Origin: Gammaproteobacteria bacterium UBA4475 | GTDB lineage: Bacteria > Pseudomonadota > Gammaproteobacteria > Pseudomonadales > Azotimanducaceae | Assembly: GCA_002389265.1 (NCBI GenBank) | Contig: DGOD01000265.1 | Location: 1 to 8,522, forward strand | Reading direction: 5' to 3' | DNA: 8,522 nucleotides | Part shown: piece after piece, positions 1 to 6,048 of the stretch | How the letters are laid out: the number at the start of each line of letters is the position of its first letter | Position numbering within the stretch: the stretch's first letter is position 1 | Position numbers and translations under genes: made by a program | The notes under the pieces: generated by a model | Told to the model about the DNA's origin: nothing | Databases searched by the model: none | Seen by the model: the letters and a program-made list of their open reading frames with translations, nothing else

Positions 1-61
1 TCAAGTTTGTCTGACAATGCCTTAATTTCGGTGGATTGATTAGATTTTGTATGTGTGTAGT
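1..61. other. Short non-coding left edge
   Basis: These 61 bases lie downstream of the permease stop codon. I see no start codon with a ribosome binding site and no hairpin followed by a T run on the minus strand. The leftward operon therefore has no visible terminator here and may continue beyond the window. Confidence 0.5.
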
Positions 62-1024
62 TCACCGTTTTTGACTTAGCGCTACAGCCAGAATGATTAT
101 TCCACCGCGTGCAATAAGTTGTTGGCTGAACTCCAGGCCCATGAGGATCAAACCGTTGTTGATCATTCCAATCATCATTGCGCCTACTACTGTACCTATC
201 ACAGTGCCCTTGCCGCCAAAGAGACTGGTGCCTCCAAGAACCGCGGCGGCGATTACCGAAAGCTCGTCGCCTTCACCCAGTTGGAAACGCCCTGATTGTA
301 GCCGACCGGCATAGAGCATCCCAGCAAGAGCAGCCGCGACCGATGACACCACCAAAACCCTAAACTTGATCCGCGCAGTATCGATGCCTGAATATCGCGC
401 GGCAGTTTCTCCGCCCCCCGTAGCCAAGACCCGGCGACCAAAACCTGTGCGTCGGAGCGCGATGTGCCCGATAGCCCCAAGAATTAAAACCCAGAACAAA
501 AGGACTGGTATCCGCCCGATAGAGCCACCGCCAAAAATCCAAGCGTAGGATTGGTTCAGAATTGGAACGGCTGCAGTATCAGAAATCCACATGGCGGCAC
601 CTTTGGCAATGCCCATCATGGCCAGCGTCGTAAGAAATGATGGAATTCCTACACGCGTGGTTAGCCAGCCATTAAACATGCCAACAATCAATCCAGTTGC
701 AAGACCAGCAAATACTCCAGCGATTGGGCCTGCGATAGCGATGGCCATGGCCACAGTCACTGTTGCAAGACCAGCGACCGAACCAACCGAAAGGTCAATC
801 TCACCAGCCGACAAAACAAATGTCATCGCAATGGCCATTACCGCGATCATCGCAGTTTGCCGGATGATGTTCAGAAGATTGTTAGGATTTAGAAATCCCC
901 TATCAGAAAGTGTGATCGCGAAGACTAGGAATAACACCACAAAGCCAATATAAATAATGTTTTGGCGCCAATCACCAATTAACATTCTCAACAAGTTTGA
1001 TTGGCTAGTTCGTGATTCAGGCAT
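62..1024 (-). CDS. RbsC-type sugar ABC transporter permease
   Basis: Inner-membrane channel subunit of a carbohydrate ABC importer of the ribose/xylose/arabinose (CUT2) class. It would form a homodimer fed by the substrate-binding protein and driven by the ATPase of this operon. From the ATG at 1024 it is 320 residues, a normal RbsC length, with many hydrophobic segments (about 22-40, 57-72, 82-119, 172-190, 225-240, 273-295, 303-317). Family landmarks are GEIDLSVGS (74-82), GRRVLATGGG (196-205) and the cytoplasmic-loop/EAA-like region with LGGTSLFGGKGT (263-274). The reading frame stays open upstream to 1201, but that extension lies inside the ATPase gene and is not RbsC-like. The ATG at 1024 overlaps the ATPase stop by 8 nt (ATGCCTGA), which suggests translational coupling, and a GGACGGG stretch precedes it. 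The transported sugar cannot be read from this subunit. Confidence 0.93.
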   Translation of the reverse strand: MPESRTSQSNLLRMLIGDWRQNIIYIGFVVLFLVFAITLSDRGFLNPNNLLNIIRQTAMIAVMAIAMTFVLSAGEIDLSVGSVAGLATVTVAMAIAIAGPIAGVFAGLATGLIVGMFNGWLTTRVGIPSFLTTLAMMGIAKGAAMWISDTAAVPILNQSYAWIFGGGSIGRIPVLLFWVLILGAIGHIALRRTGFGRRVLATGGGETAARYSGIDTARIKFRVLVVSSVAAALAGMLYAGRLQSGRFQLGEGDELSVIAAAVLGGTSLFGGKGTVIGTVVGAMMIGMINNGLILMGLEFSQQLIARGGIIILAVALSQKR

Positions 1025-2600
1025 TAGTAGATTCCCGTCCTGTATGTGCGTTGATAGCGAGTTGTATTTCTGTTTGCAGGCGCTTTTCAGCCGCTTGCAA
1101 CTGGCGTCCAGGGTCGCTGTCGGGGTCACTTGGATCGTTATAGTCTGCGCAAGGCCTGTCAGAAAAAATGCGACCACCTTCCATGACGATAATCCGGTCA
1201 CAGGCAGTCAGCAGCTCCGACAGCTCAGATGATATCATGACAATCGCTTTGCCCTCTCGGGCAAGGTTTCTGACCAGCGCGACTATTTCCGATTTGGAGC
1301 CAATGTCTATACCAGCTGTTGGCTCATCCAAGACCAGAATATCGGGCGTCGTCGCCAGCCACTTTCCGATGACTACTTTTTGCTGGTTACCGCCAGACAA
1401 CGTGCCTACCGAATGGTCGCGACTTGCCGTCTTAATAGACAGTCTTTCGATCTGTGTATCAACCACAGACTTTGACTTTTGGCGTAGTTCAAAACCGTTG
1501 CGTGTTAATTGCCAAAGGGATGCCATCGTCACGTTCGACTGGACTGAGTGATCAGCGATGATGCCCTGCGTTGCTCGCGATTCCGGCACAAGTGCTACGT
1601 TTGCTGCGCTGGCATCTCCAGGTCGTTTGAAGACCACAGGTTTTCCTCTAATTTTGATTTTGCCAGATTCGGCCGGCATAATTCCGGCAATGATACGTGC
1701 CAGAGAAGAGCGGCCCGATCCAAGTAGCCCTGCCAATCCAACGACCTCGCCCTCGTGAACCTTTAGATCAACTTGCTGCGGGCGATATCGACCGCTTACA
1801 TTCTGTAATTCTAAAAGCAAATCACCCTTTACGGCTTTCCTACGTGCGACATCGGCCAGTCCATTGGAGGGTTTACCTACAATGTGTTCGATCATCTTAT
1901 CAATCGGCAGTTTGGATATTGGCGCGCTAATCACATGTTTACCATCACGCAGGATTGTGGCGCGGTCAGCAATCTGGATAATTTCGTCCATACGATGGCT
2001 CACATATATGATGGCCCTGCCCTGTTCCTTGAGCTTTCGCAAAAATGCAAAAAGTCGTTCAACATCTGACACCGCTAATGCTGTTGATGGCTCGTCAAGC
2101 ACGAGAACGTTGGCGTTTTGGCTGATCGCCTTTGCAATCTCGGTTAACTGCTTCTGACCCGCGCCCAGATCGCCCACCATAGCCTTTGCATCTACATCGA
2201 CCTGAAGTGTGTCAAACAACGCCTTGGCTCTGCGCTCCGCCTCTTTATCATCAATCAACTTCAACGTCGAAACAGGTTCGCGTGTCAGAAAAACGTTCTG
2301 AGCCACGGTCAGCGTCGGGATCAGGCTCATTTCCTGAAAGTTCATCGCTATCCCTGCAGCACGAGCCTCTTTTGGCTGACTTTCTATCAGGTATTTTTCA
2401 CCTACCTGGATGGTTCCGGAATCAGGCTTGTGGATGCCATTCAGCACTTTTAAAATAGTTGATTTTCCTGCACCGTTGCCGCCTAAAAGAGCGTGCACCT
2501 CGCCAGAAAAAACTTCAAAATCCACGTTATCAAGCGCCCTGACACCTCCAAAACTTTTGGAGATGCCTGTCATTCGAACGGCGACGACGGGTTTTGCCAT
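1017..2600 (-). CDS. RbsA-type sugar ABC transporter ATPase (two ABC domains)
   Basis: Cytoplasmic energising subunit of the importer, 527 residues, with two fused nucleotide-binding domains as usual for CUT2 transporters. Domain 1: Walker A GGNGAGKST (40-48), Q-loop Gln89, signature-like LGAGQKQ (145-151), Walker B VLVLDE (165-170), switch His202. Domain 2: a non-canonical Walker A, GLLGSGRSS (291-299), with Arg in place of the Lys; signature LSGGNQQK (401-408); Walker B ILVLDE (421-426); and Ser in place of the switch His (ISSELSE). Such a degenerate second site is normal in RbsA, MglA and XylG, so it is not a defect here. The frame could begin five codons earlier at a TTG. The ATG at 2600 is preferred because it forms a TGATG junction with the dehydrogenase stop, pointing to coupled translation. 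The acidic-then-basic tail after about residue 487 is longer than the core fold and unassigned. Confidence 0.95.
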   Translation of the reverse strand: MAKPVVAVRMTGISKSFGGVRALDNVDFEVFSGEVHALLGGNGAGKSTILKVLNGIHKPDSGTIQVGEKYLIESQPKEARAAGIAMNFQEMSLIPTLTVAQNVFLTREPVSTLKLIDDKEAERRAKALFDTLQVDVDAKAMVGDLGAGQKQLTEIAKAISQNANVLVLDEPSTALAVSDVERLFAFLRKLKEQGRAIIYVSHRMDEIIQIADRATILRDGKHVISAPISKLPIDKMIEHIVGKPSNGLADVARRKAVKGDLLLELQNVSGRYRPQQVDLKVHEGEVVGLAGLLGSGRSSLARIIAGIMPAESGKIKIRGKPVVFKRPGDASAANVALVPESRATQGIIADHSVQSNVTMASLWQLTRNGFELRQKSKSVVDTQIERLSIKTASRDHSVGTLSGGNQQKVVIGKWLATTPDILVLDEPTAGIDIGSKSEIVALVRNLAREGKAIVMISSELSELLTACDRIIVMEGGRIFSDRPCADYNDPSDPDSDPGRQLQAAEKRLQTEIQLAINAHTGRESTNA

Positions 2601-3763
2601 CAAACTGTGATCCAATTCCCAGTTTGCCCAGACTTGATTAATGCGTCAGCTACCAATTCGGTTTGCAAGGCTTCGGCAAAGTCGGGGGTCGGTGTTTCGC
2701 CGTTAACGATGGCCGCAAAGAAGTCGCGACATTCGACAATCTTGGTTTCGGAGTACCCAATCCCAAGACCTGGGATTGGCCAAAGCCCGTCACCATAGGG
2801 ATGGGCTGGACCTGTATAAATTGTCCGAAATCCGCGCGCGTCGCTCGGGTCGTCCGCAAACATAACCTGCAATTCGTCCCGCCGCTCATAGTTAAAATAA
2901 ATCGACCCTTCCTCACCATGAATTTCGAGGGTAAGAAAATTATTGCGCCCATAAGCATTGCGTGTCGCTTCAAGCGTGCCCACTGCCCCGGTTTCAAACC
3001 TAATGAGCGACAAAACTTCGTCGTCCACATCGACAGCGCCGAGCGGAGCATCTGTTTTTTTGTCAGACGCGCCAAGCTTGTCGACGCCACCGGTTTGGAT
3101 TGGCCGTTCTTTTATGTAGGTTTTCGTGATTGCGTTCACCTCAGAAATGTTACCTACCAGATAGTGAGCCATATCCACAACATGGGTTCCGATATCACCT
3201 ATGGCCCCGGAGCCAGCAATCTTTTTCTGAAAACGCCAAGATAGTGGGCCATCGGGGTCGGCAGACCAGTCCTGTAGGTAAGTACCCCGAAAATTAAGAA
3301 TTTTTCCGATGCGTCCCTCGTCAATGAAGCGCTTGGCCAAAGCGACTGCCGGAGTACGGCGATAATTGAACGCAACCATATTGGTGACACCTGCCTCTTT
3401 GACCGCTTTAGTCATAGCACGAGCCTCTTCAAGGGTCCGCGCTAGTGGTTTTTCACAAATAATGTGTTTGCCCGCCTTTGCTGCCGCAATCGCAATTTCA
3501 GCGTGAACGTTGTTCGGTGTGCAAATATCGACGACATCAATGTCGTCGCGGGAAATGGTAGCCATCCAATCACTTGAAGCCTCGGCAAATCCAAAACGCT
3601 GGCGCGCCTCTTCTGCAAGAACATCAGTGACATCAACGACAACTTTTCGGTGAGGAATCGCGGGAGCTGGCCAGAAGAACATAGGCATTGCAGCATATGC
3701 CATGGCATGTGCCTTGCCCATGAACCCGCCTCCGATCATAGCGACATTTAAGGATTTTATCAT
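2600..3763 (-). CDS. Gfo/Idh/MocA-family NAD(P)-dependent sugar dehydrogenase
   Basis: Cytosolic oxidoreductase, 387 residues, expected to oxidise a hydroxyl of a sugar, inositol or anhydrosugar with NAD(P)+. The N-terminal Rossmann fold begins with a dinucleotide-binding motif, MIGGGFMGKAHA (9-20). The family EKP motif is at 104-106 (CEKPLA), with Lys105 the expected catalytic lysine. The C-terminal substrate domain has GAIGDIGTHVVD (187-198), giving the usual Asp190/His194 pair. The segment around 22-40 (MPMFFWPAPAIPHRK) and FRGTYLQDWSADP (158-170) look, from memory, like levoglucosan dehydrogenase, but I could not check this. The start has a good AGGAG site (3771-3775 complement), 7 nt before the ATG. 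Its stop overlaps the ATPase start by one base. Placement between transporter genes implies it acts on the imported compound. Inositol or another pyranoside dehydrogenase activity remains possible. Confidence 0.93.
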   Translation of the reverse strand: MIKSLNVAMIGGGFMGKAHAMAYAAMPMFFWPAPAIPHRKVVVDVTDVLAEEARQRFGFAEASSDWMATISRDDIDVVDICTPNNVHAEIAIAAAKAGKHIICEKPLARTLEEARAMTKAVKEAGVTNMVAFNYRRTPAVALAKRFIDEGRIGKILNFRGTYLQDWSADPDGPLSWRFQKKIAGSGAIGDIGTHVVDMAHYLVGNISEVNAITKTYIKERPIQTGGVDKLGASDKKTDAPLGAVDVDDEVLSLIRFETGAVGTLEATRNAYGRNNFLTLEIHGEEGSIYFNYERRDELQVMFADDPSDARGFRTIYTGPAHPYGDGLWPIPGLGIGYSETKIVECRDFFAAIVNGETPTPDFAEALQTELVADALIKSGQTGNWITV

Positions 3764-3770
3764 CGGTTTT

Positions 3771-3775
3771 CTCCT
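3771..3775 (-). promoter_or_regulatory. Ribosome binding site of the dehydrogenase gene
   Basis: AGGAG on the minus strand, 7 nt upstream of the ATG at 3763. This fixes the dehydrogenase start and shows the gene is translated independently after the hairpin that follows the binding-protein gene. Confidence 0.75.
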
Positions 3776-3803
3776 ATATATATGGATGTACGTAAAAGGT
3801 CTG

Positions 3804-3833
3804 CGGGCGGAAAACTATTAGTTTAGCCGCCCG
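3804..3833 (-). terminator. Hairpin after the binding-protein gene (leaky terminator or mRNA stabiliser)
   Basis: Perfect 7-bp GC-rich arms, CGGGCGG (3804-3810) and CCGCCCG (3827-3833). An inner AAAC/GTTT stem (3812-3815 with 3821-3824) closes a 5-base loop, separated from the outer stem by a small bulge. On the minus strand only a short T4 run follows, about 6 nt beyond the stem, so it is a weak intrinsic terminator at best. Hairpins after binding-protein genes in ABC operons are known to stabilise the upstream message or partly terminate, giving more binding protein than membrane subunits. That role is inferred here. Confidence 0.55.
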
Positions 3834-3843
3834 AACTACCTTA

Positions 3844-3885
3844 TTATTACATGCTGTTTTTTATTTATTGCATGCTGTTTTTTAT
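3844..3885 (-). repeat. 21-bp tandem duplication across the binding-protein stop codon
   Basis: Two adjacent 21-bp units, 3844-3864 and 3865-3885, are identical at 20 of 21 positions. The only difference is a3849 versus g3870. Read on the minus strand, the gene-proximal unit encodes IKNSMQ then TAA. The second unit would encode IKNSM followed by TAA TAA in the same frame. The single difference is CAA versus TAA, so the two copies differ exactly at a stop/Gln codon. Confidence 0.9.
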
Positions 3886-4980
3886 ATTGTCCGTGGCCTC
3901 AGTACTATAAACTGTCATCCAGGCTTCCAGCAAGTTGCTTTGCTGCACGGGCAAAGCCGGGAGCGCTACAAAAGCTGGTGCTTTCTTGTCGAGAAGCCCG
4001 TATCCAGCCAATAGCGCTTCAGTTACGCCCTGGTGGTATGGGCGCTGAGCACCAAGCCCATAGACATGTCCACCCTGCGCCATGCTGATTGCGACATTTT
4101 CACCAAGGTCGATTGTCGTGATGACTAAGTCGTCCCGGCCGGAAGCCCGTGCGGCAGCTATCACACCCTCAGCGGGAACGTCCCAGACCGCCCAAATGCC
4201 GTCGATCCCTGGGTTGGAGGTCAGCATTGCATTCGCCGCCCGGTCGGCATCGCCGGAAAAGTCCGGACCACCGATGCCTTGTTCGGCAACAATTTCGATG
4301 TTGGGATAGTCAGCGGCGACTGTAGCTTTAAAACCGTCATAGCGCTGGCGCGTAACAAAGAAGTCTGCTGCGTGGAACACTAAACCAATTTGGCCCTCTT
4401 CATTTAGCGCTTGTGCCATTAAATGTGCTGCGGCAACACCGTTACCATAATTGTCTGCAGAAACTGATGCGATATAATCTTTTCCGGCAATAAAATTGGC
4501 GGGGACATTGTCCATAAAGACGAGCTTTATGCCAGCCTCAGACGCTGCCCGAAAAGCCGCAGCAGTAGCAACCGGATCAGTCGGAATGGACACGATGATA
4601 TCGGGCGACCGCGCCATGATGGTTTCAATATCAGCAACCTGTTTTTCTGGCTTGAAGCCTGCGTCGGTCACTGCAATAACCTCAATTCCCATCACCGCAA
4701 ACTGAGTTTTTAAACCATTGATCTGGGCTTGACTCCAATCATTACCACCGTAGTGCATAACGATTGCAGCGGTTGCTCCCATCGCTTTAATCTGTGCCAA
4801 CTCGCCATCGCTGAGGTAGATGGATGAAGCTGCTGCGGGTTCTTCTCCGTTAGGGCCTTTTGACAGAACGGTGTCCTGCAATGCCACGAGGGCAGCAGCT
4901 GGATTTGCCTTGGCTTGAACAGCCGAAAGCCCTAGTGCAATTACCATTGCCGAGCTCATTAACATTCTTCTATTGATCAT
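3865..4980 (-). CDS. Periplasmic RbsB-type sugar-binding protein
   Basis: Secreted receptor of the ABC importer, 371 residues. The N-terminus is a Sec signal peptide: basic NRR, a hydrophobic stretch (about 6-20), and likely cleavage near VQA or AKA (residues 21-25). The rest is a type I periplasmic-binding fold (Peripla_BP_4-like) with strand IVMH (73-76), MDNVP (156-160), SADNYG (174-179), FFVTRQR (207-213), VWDVP (265-269), TTIDLG (288-293) and AQRP (311-314). By analogy with RbsB, the likely ligand contacts include Asp157, Asn158, Phe207/208, Arg213, Asp267, Asp291 and Gln312. A linker with GPNGE (42-46) precedes the core. A strong AGGAGG sits 6 nt before the ATG. The gene lies 49 bp after the isomerase gene, between two hairpins, and ends in a 21-bp tandem duplication. 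A signal-less paralogue lies at 7367-8368. The ligand is unknown. Confidence 0.94.
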   Translation of the reverse strand: MINRRMLMSSAMVIALGLSAVQAKANPAAALVALQDTVLSKGPNGEEPAAASSIYLSDGELAQIKAMGATAAIVMHYGGNDWSQAQINGLKTQFAVMGIEVIAVTDAGFKPEKQVADIETIMARSPDIIVSIPTDPVATAAAFRAASEAGIKLVFMDNVPANFIAGKDYIASVSADNYGNGVAAAHLMAQALNEEGQIGLVFHAADFFVTRQRYDGFKATVAADYPNIEIVAEQGIGGPDFSGDADRAANAMLTSNPGIDGIWAVWDVPAEGVIAAARASGRDDLVITTIDLGENVAISMAQGGHVYGLGAQRPYHQGVTEALLAGYGLLDKKAPAFVALPALPVQQSNLLEAWMTVYSTEATDNIKNSMQ

Positions 4981-4986
4981 AGTCTT

Positions 4987-4992
4987 CCTCCT
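4987..4992 (-). promoter_or_regulatory. Strong ribosome binding site of the binding-protein gene
   Basis: AGGAGG on the minus strand, 6 nt before the ATG at 4980. It is the best Shine-Dalgarno match in the window, fitting the high copy number expected of a periplasmic receptor. Confidence 0.8.
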
Positions 4993-4997
4993 AGTTT

Positions 4998-5011
4998 TCG
5001 GAAAAGTCCGA
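4998..5011 (-). promoter_or_regulatory. Small hairpin just upstream of the binding-protein RBS
   Basis: Perfect 5-bp arms TCGGA/TCCGA around a 4-base loop, ending 5 bases before the AGGAGG site. It could be a 5' mRNA stabiliser or processing boundary, since the same gene is followed by a larger hairpin at 3804-3833. The stem is short, so chance is possible. Confidence 0.35.
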
Positions 5012-5029
5012 GTTTATTTAGTTATATTG

Positions 5030-5842
5030 CTACCCCTGCTTTAGGTAGTTCATGCTTGTACGCGCACCTTCCAGCGGATCCTCCCAGGCATCCAATTCTG
5101 TACAAATCCAACCTTCAAAGTTAATTTCTCGGATAGCCTTCAGGATTGGAGCTGTATCCAAATCGCCCCTGTCAAGCGGGACAAAGGCGAATGGGTCACG
5201 CTGAAGTCCCTTAAGATGGATGTAGGTGATCCGATCTGCGTGCTCCTTGATCATCTGCGCAGGATTTCCGTCTGCCGCAGCTAAATGTGCTGTATCAGGA
5301 CAGAACCTTATGCTAGTCAGGTCAAAGATCTGGCGCACTTCTTCTGGACCTTCAACAATCGTAGAAAGGTGCGGGTGATAGTGGGCTTGAAGGTTACGCT
5401 CTGTAGCTAGATCGTTAACCCGATCGAGGGCCGCTCCAAGTTTGTGATAATCGGACTTACGAGTTCCGTCATATCGTTTGGCCCCGCCTCCAACCACAAA
5501 ATGTGGCGCACCAAGTTCCGCTGCCCTGTCAGCTGCACGAGTAATTCGATCCAGCTCGTCAGGCAGAATATCATCATATATGAAGTTTGCTCCGGAATAA
5601 GTCGCAACAAGCTCCAGACCGGTTTGCTGAAGGAGCGCGCGAAAGTCGGTGACTTTGTAGTCAAGCAAGTTTCCATCAAAAAGCTCAACCCCAGAATAAC
5701 CTACTTCGGAAATCTCCGTAAGGGCCCTATCCATATTACCAAAAGTTCTGTAAGCTAACTGCGAAATCGAGGTTACGCCTACAGCGTCTCCACCCAGGGC
5801 ACCCCAACAGTTCGCGTGATAGGCTAATTTCCAATTATCCAT
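5030..5842 (-). CDS. TIM-barrel sugar isomerase/epimerase (IolE/IolI-like, AP endonuclease 2 family)
   Basis: Cytosolic metal-dependent sugar enzyme, 270 residues, first gene of the leftward operon. The xylose-isomerase-like TIM-barrel family includes epimerases, isomerases, inosose dehydratases and 3-keto-glycoside eliminases/hydratases. Residues fitting the usual metal and acid/base ligands at strand ends are Glu53 (GVELFD), His154/156/158 (AHYHPH), Asp183 and His186 (CPDTAH), His209 (YIHLKG) and Glu249 (CTELDAW). It has no signal peptide. The start at 5842 is preceded by GGGGA a few bases upstream and by a sigma-70-like promoter at 5902-5930. Next to a Gfo/Idh/MocA dehydrogenase and a CUT2 importer, it most likely processes the keto-sugar product. 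The exact reaction cannot be read from sequence. DNA repair (true endonuclease IV) is unlikely given the context and length. Confidence 0.88.
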   Translation of the reverse strand: MDNWKLAYHANCWGALGGDAVGVTSISQLAYRTFGNMDRALTEISEVGYSGVELFDGNLLDYKVTDFRALLQQTGLELVATYSGANFIYDDILPDELDRITRAADRAAELGAPHFVVGGGAKRYDGTRKSDYHKLGAALDRVNDLATERNLQAHYHPHLSTIVEGPEEVRQIFDLTSIRFCPDTAHLAAADGNPAQMIKEHADRITYIHLKGLQRDPFAFVPLDRGDLDTAPILKAIREINFEGWICTELDAWEDPLEGARTSMNYLKQG

Positions 5843-5863
5843 AATTCCCCATTTTTCTATTCA

Positions 5864-5879
5864 CGACTGCTTCAAGTCG
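5864..5879 (-). other. Small inverted repeat in the operon leader
   Basis: CGACT and AGTCG (5864-5868 and 5875-5879) form a perfect 5-bp stem with a 6-base loop in the predicted 5' leader, ahead of the isomerase RBS. No riboswitch fold is recognisable, so this may be chance. Confidence 0.25.
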
Positions 5880-5901
5880 CTGCCCTTACTAAACAAGCAA
5901 A

Positions 5902-5930
5902 ATTATTAGATGATTAAATAATTATGTCAA
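5902..5930 (-). promoter_or_regulatory. Sigma-70-type promoter of the leftward transport/catabolism operon
   Basis: On the minus strand a perfect -35, TTGACA (5930-5925), is followed after 17 bases by AATAAT (5907-5902), which matches 5 of 6 bases of TATAAT. Transcription would start near 5895, giving a leader of about 50 nt. The inverted repeat at 5942-5961 lies 11 bp upstream of the -35, centred near -57. That position suits upstream control by the divergently encoded ROK regulator. Confidence 0.7.
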
Positions 5931-5941
5931 TATTAAATATG

Positions 5942-5961
5942 CAAAAGTATAACTACTTTTG
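5942..5961. promoter_or_regulatory. Perfect inverted repeat, candidate regulator operator
   Basis: Arms CAAAAGTA (5942-5949) and TACTTTTG (5954-5961) are exactly complementary, with a 4-base centre (TAAC). A/T-rich palindromes are typical of ROK-family repressor operators. The site sits between the two divergent promoters next to the ROK gene, so binding by that protein is the simplest reading. It could instead belong to another regulator. Confidence 0.6.
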
Positions 5962-5972
5962 TTTTTTAAAAG

Positions 5973-5999
5973 CAAAAGTTAAGCGTTGACCACCAAAAG
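5973..5999 (+). promoter_or_regulatory. Additional CAAAAG half-sites over the regulator promoter
   Basis: CAAAAGTT (5973-5980) and CAAAAGCA (starting 5994) repeat the half-site of the upstream palindrome. Starts at 5942, 5973 and 5994 are spaced 31 and 21 bp, close to three and two helical turns. One copy lies just before the plus-strand -35 and one lies in its spacer, as expected for autoregulation. Confidence 0.45.
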
Positions 6000-6013
6000 C
6001 AGGTAGCTTAATC
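5986..6013 (+). promoter_or_regulatory. Alphaproteobacterial-type promoter of the ROK operon
   Basis: TTGACC (5986-5991), a 14-base spacer, then GCTTAATC (6006-6013). This fits the alphaproteobacterial housekeeping consensus TTGaCgS-N(10-14)-GCTANAWC at nearly every position. Initiation near 6019 would leave a leader of about 30 nt before the ATG at 6049. A CAAAAG half-site lies in the spacer. Confidence 0.6.
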
Positions 6014-6048
6014 GTTAAATAGGGACTAATACGGAGTTGGACCACAGC

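Noticed and set aside
1025..1201. Upstream extension of the permease reading frame giving a 379-residue protein
   Set aside because: The extra 59 residues lie inside the ATPase coding region in another frame and do not look like an RbsC N-terminus. The ATG at 1024 gives a standard 320-residue protein with a coupled start.
1884..1930. Degenerate second nucleotide site of the ATPase as evidence of a broken gene
   Set aside because: A non-canonical second Walker A with Arg and a missing switch His is normal in RbsA/MglA/XylG proteins, so it is not a defect.
2663..3244. Plus-strand open frame of 193 codons
   Set aside because: It is antisense to the well-conserved dehydrogenase, has no ribosome binding site, and its translation shows no recognisable fold.
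5901..5940. AT-rich stretch with partial inverted repeats (ATTATT/AATAAT) as an operator
   Set aside because: The region is explained by the -10/-35 promoter elements, and short AT inverted repeats are expected by chance in such composition.
6037..6048. TTG start four codons upstream for the ROK protein
   Set aside because: GGAG directly abuts the TTG, leaving no room for ribosome binding. The ATG at 6049 has that GGAG upstream at a usable, slightly long distance.
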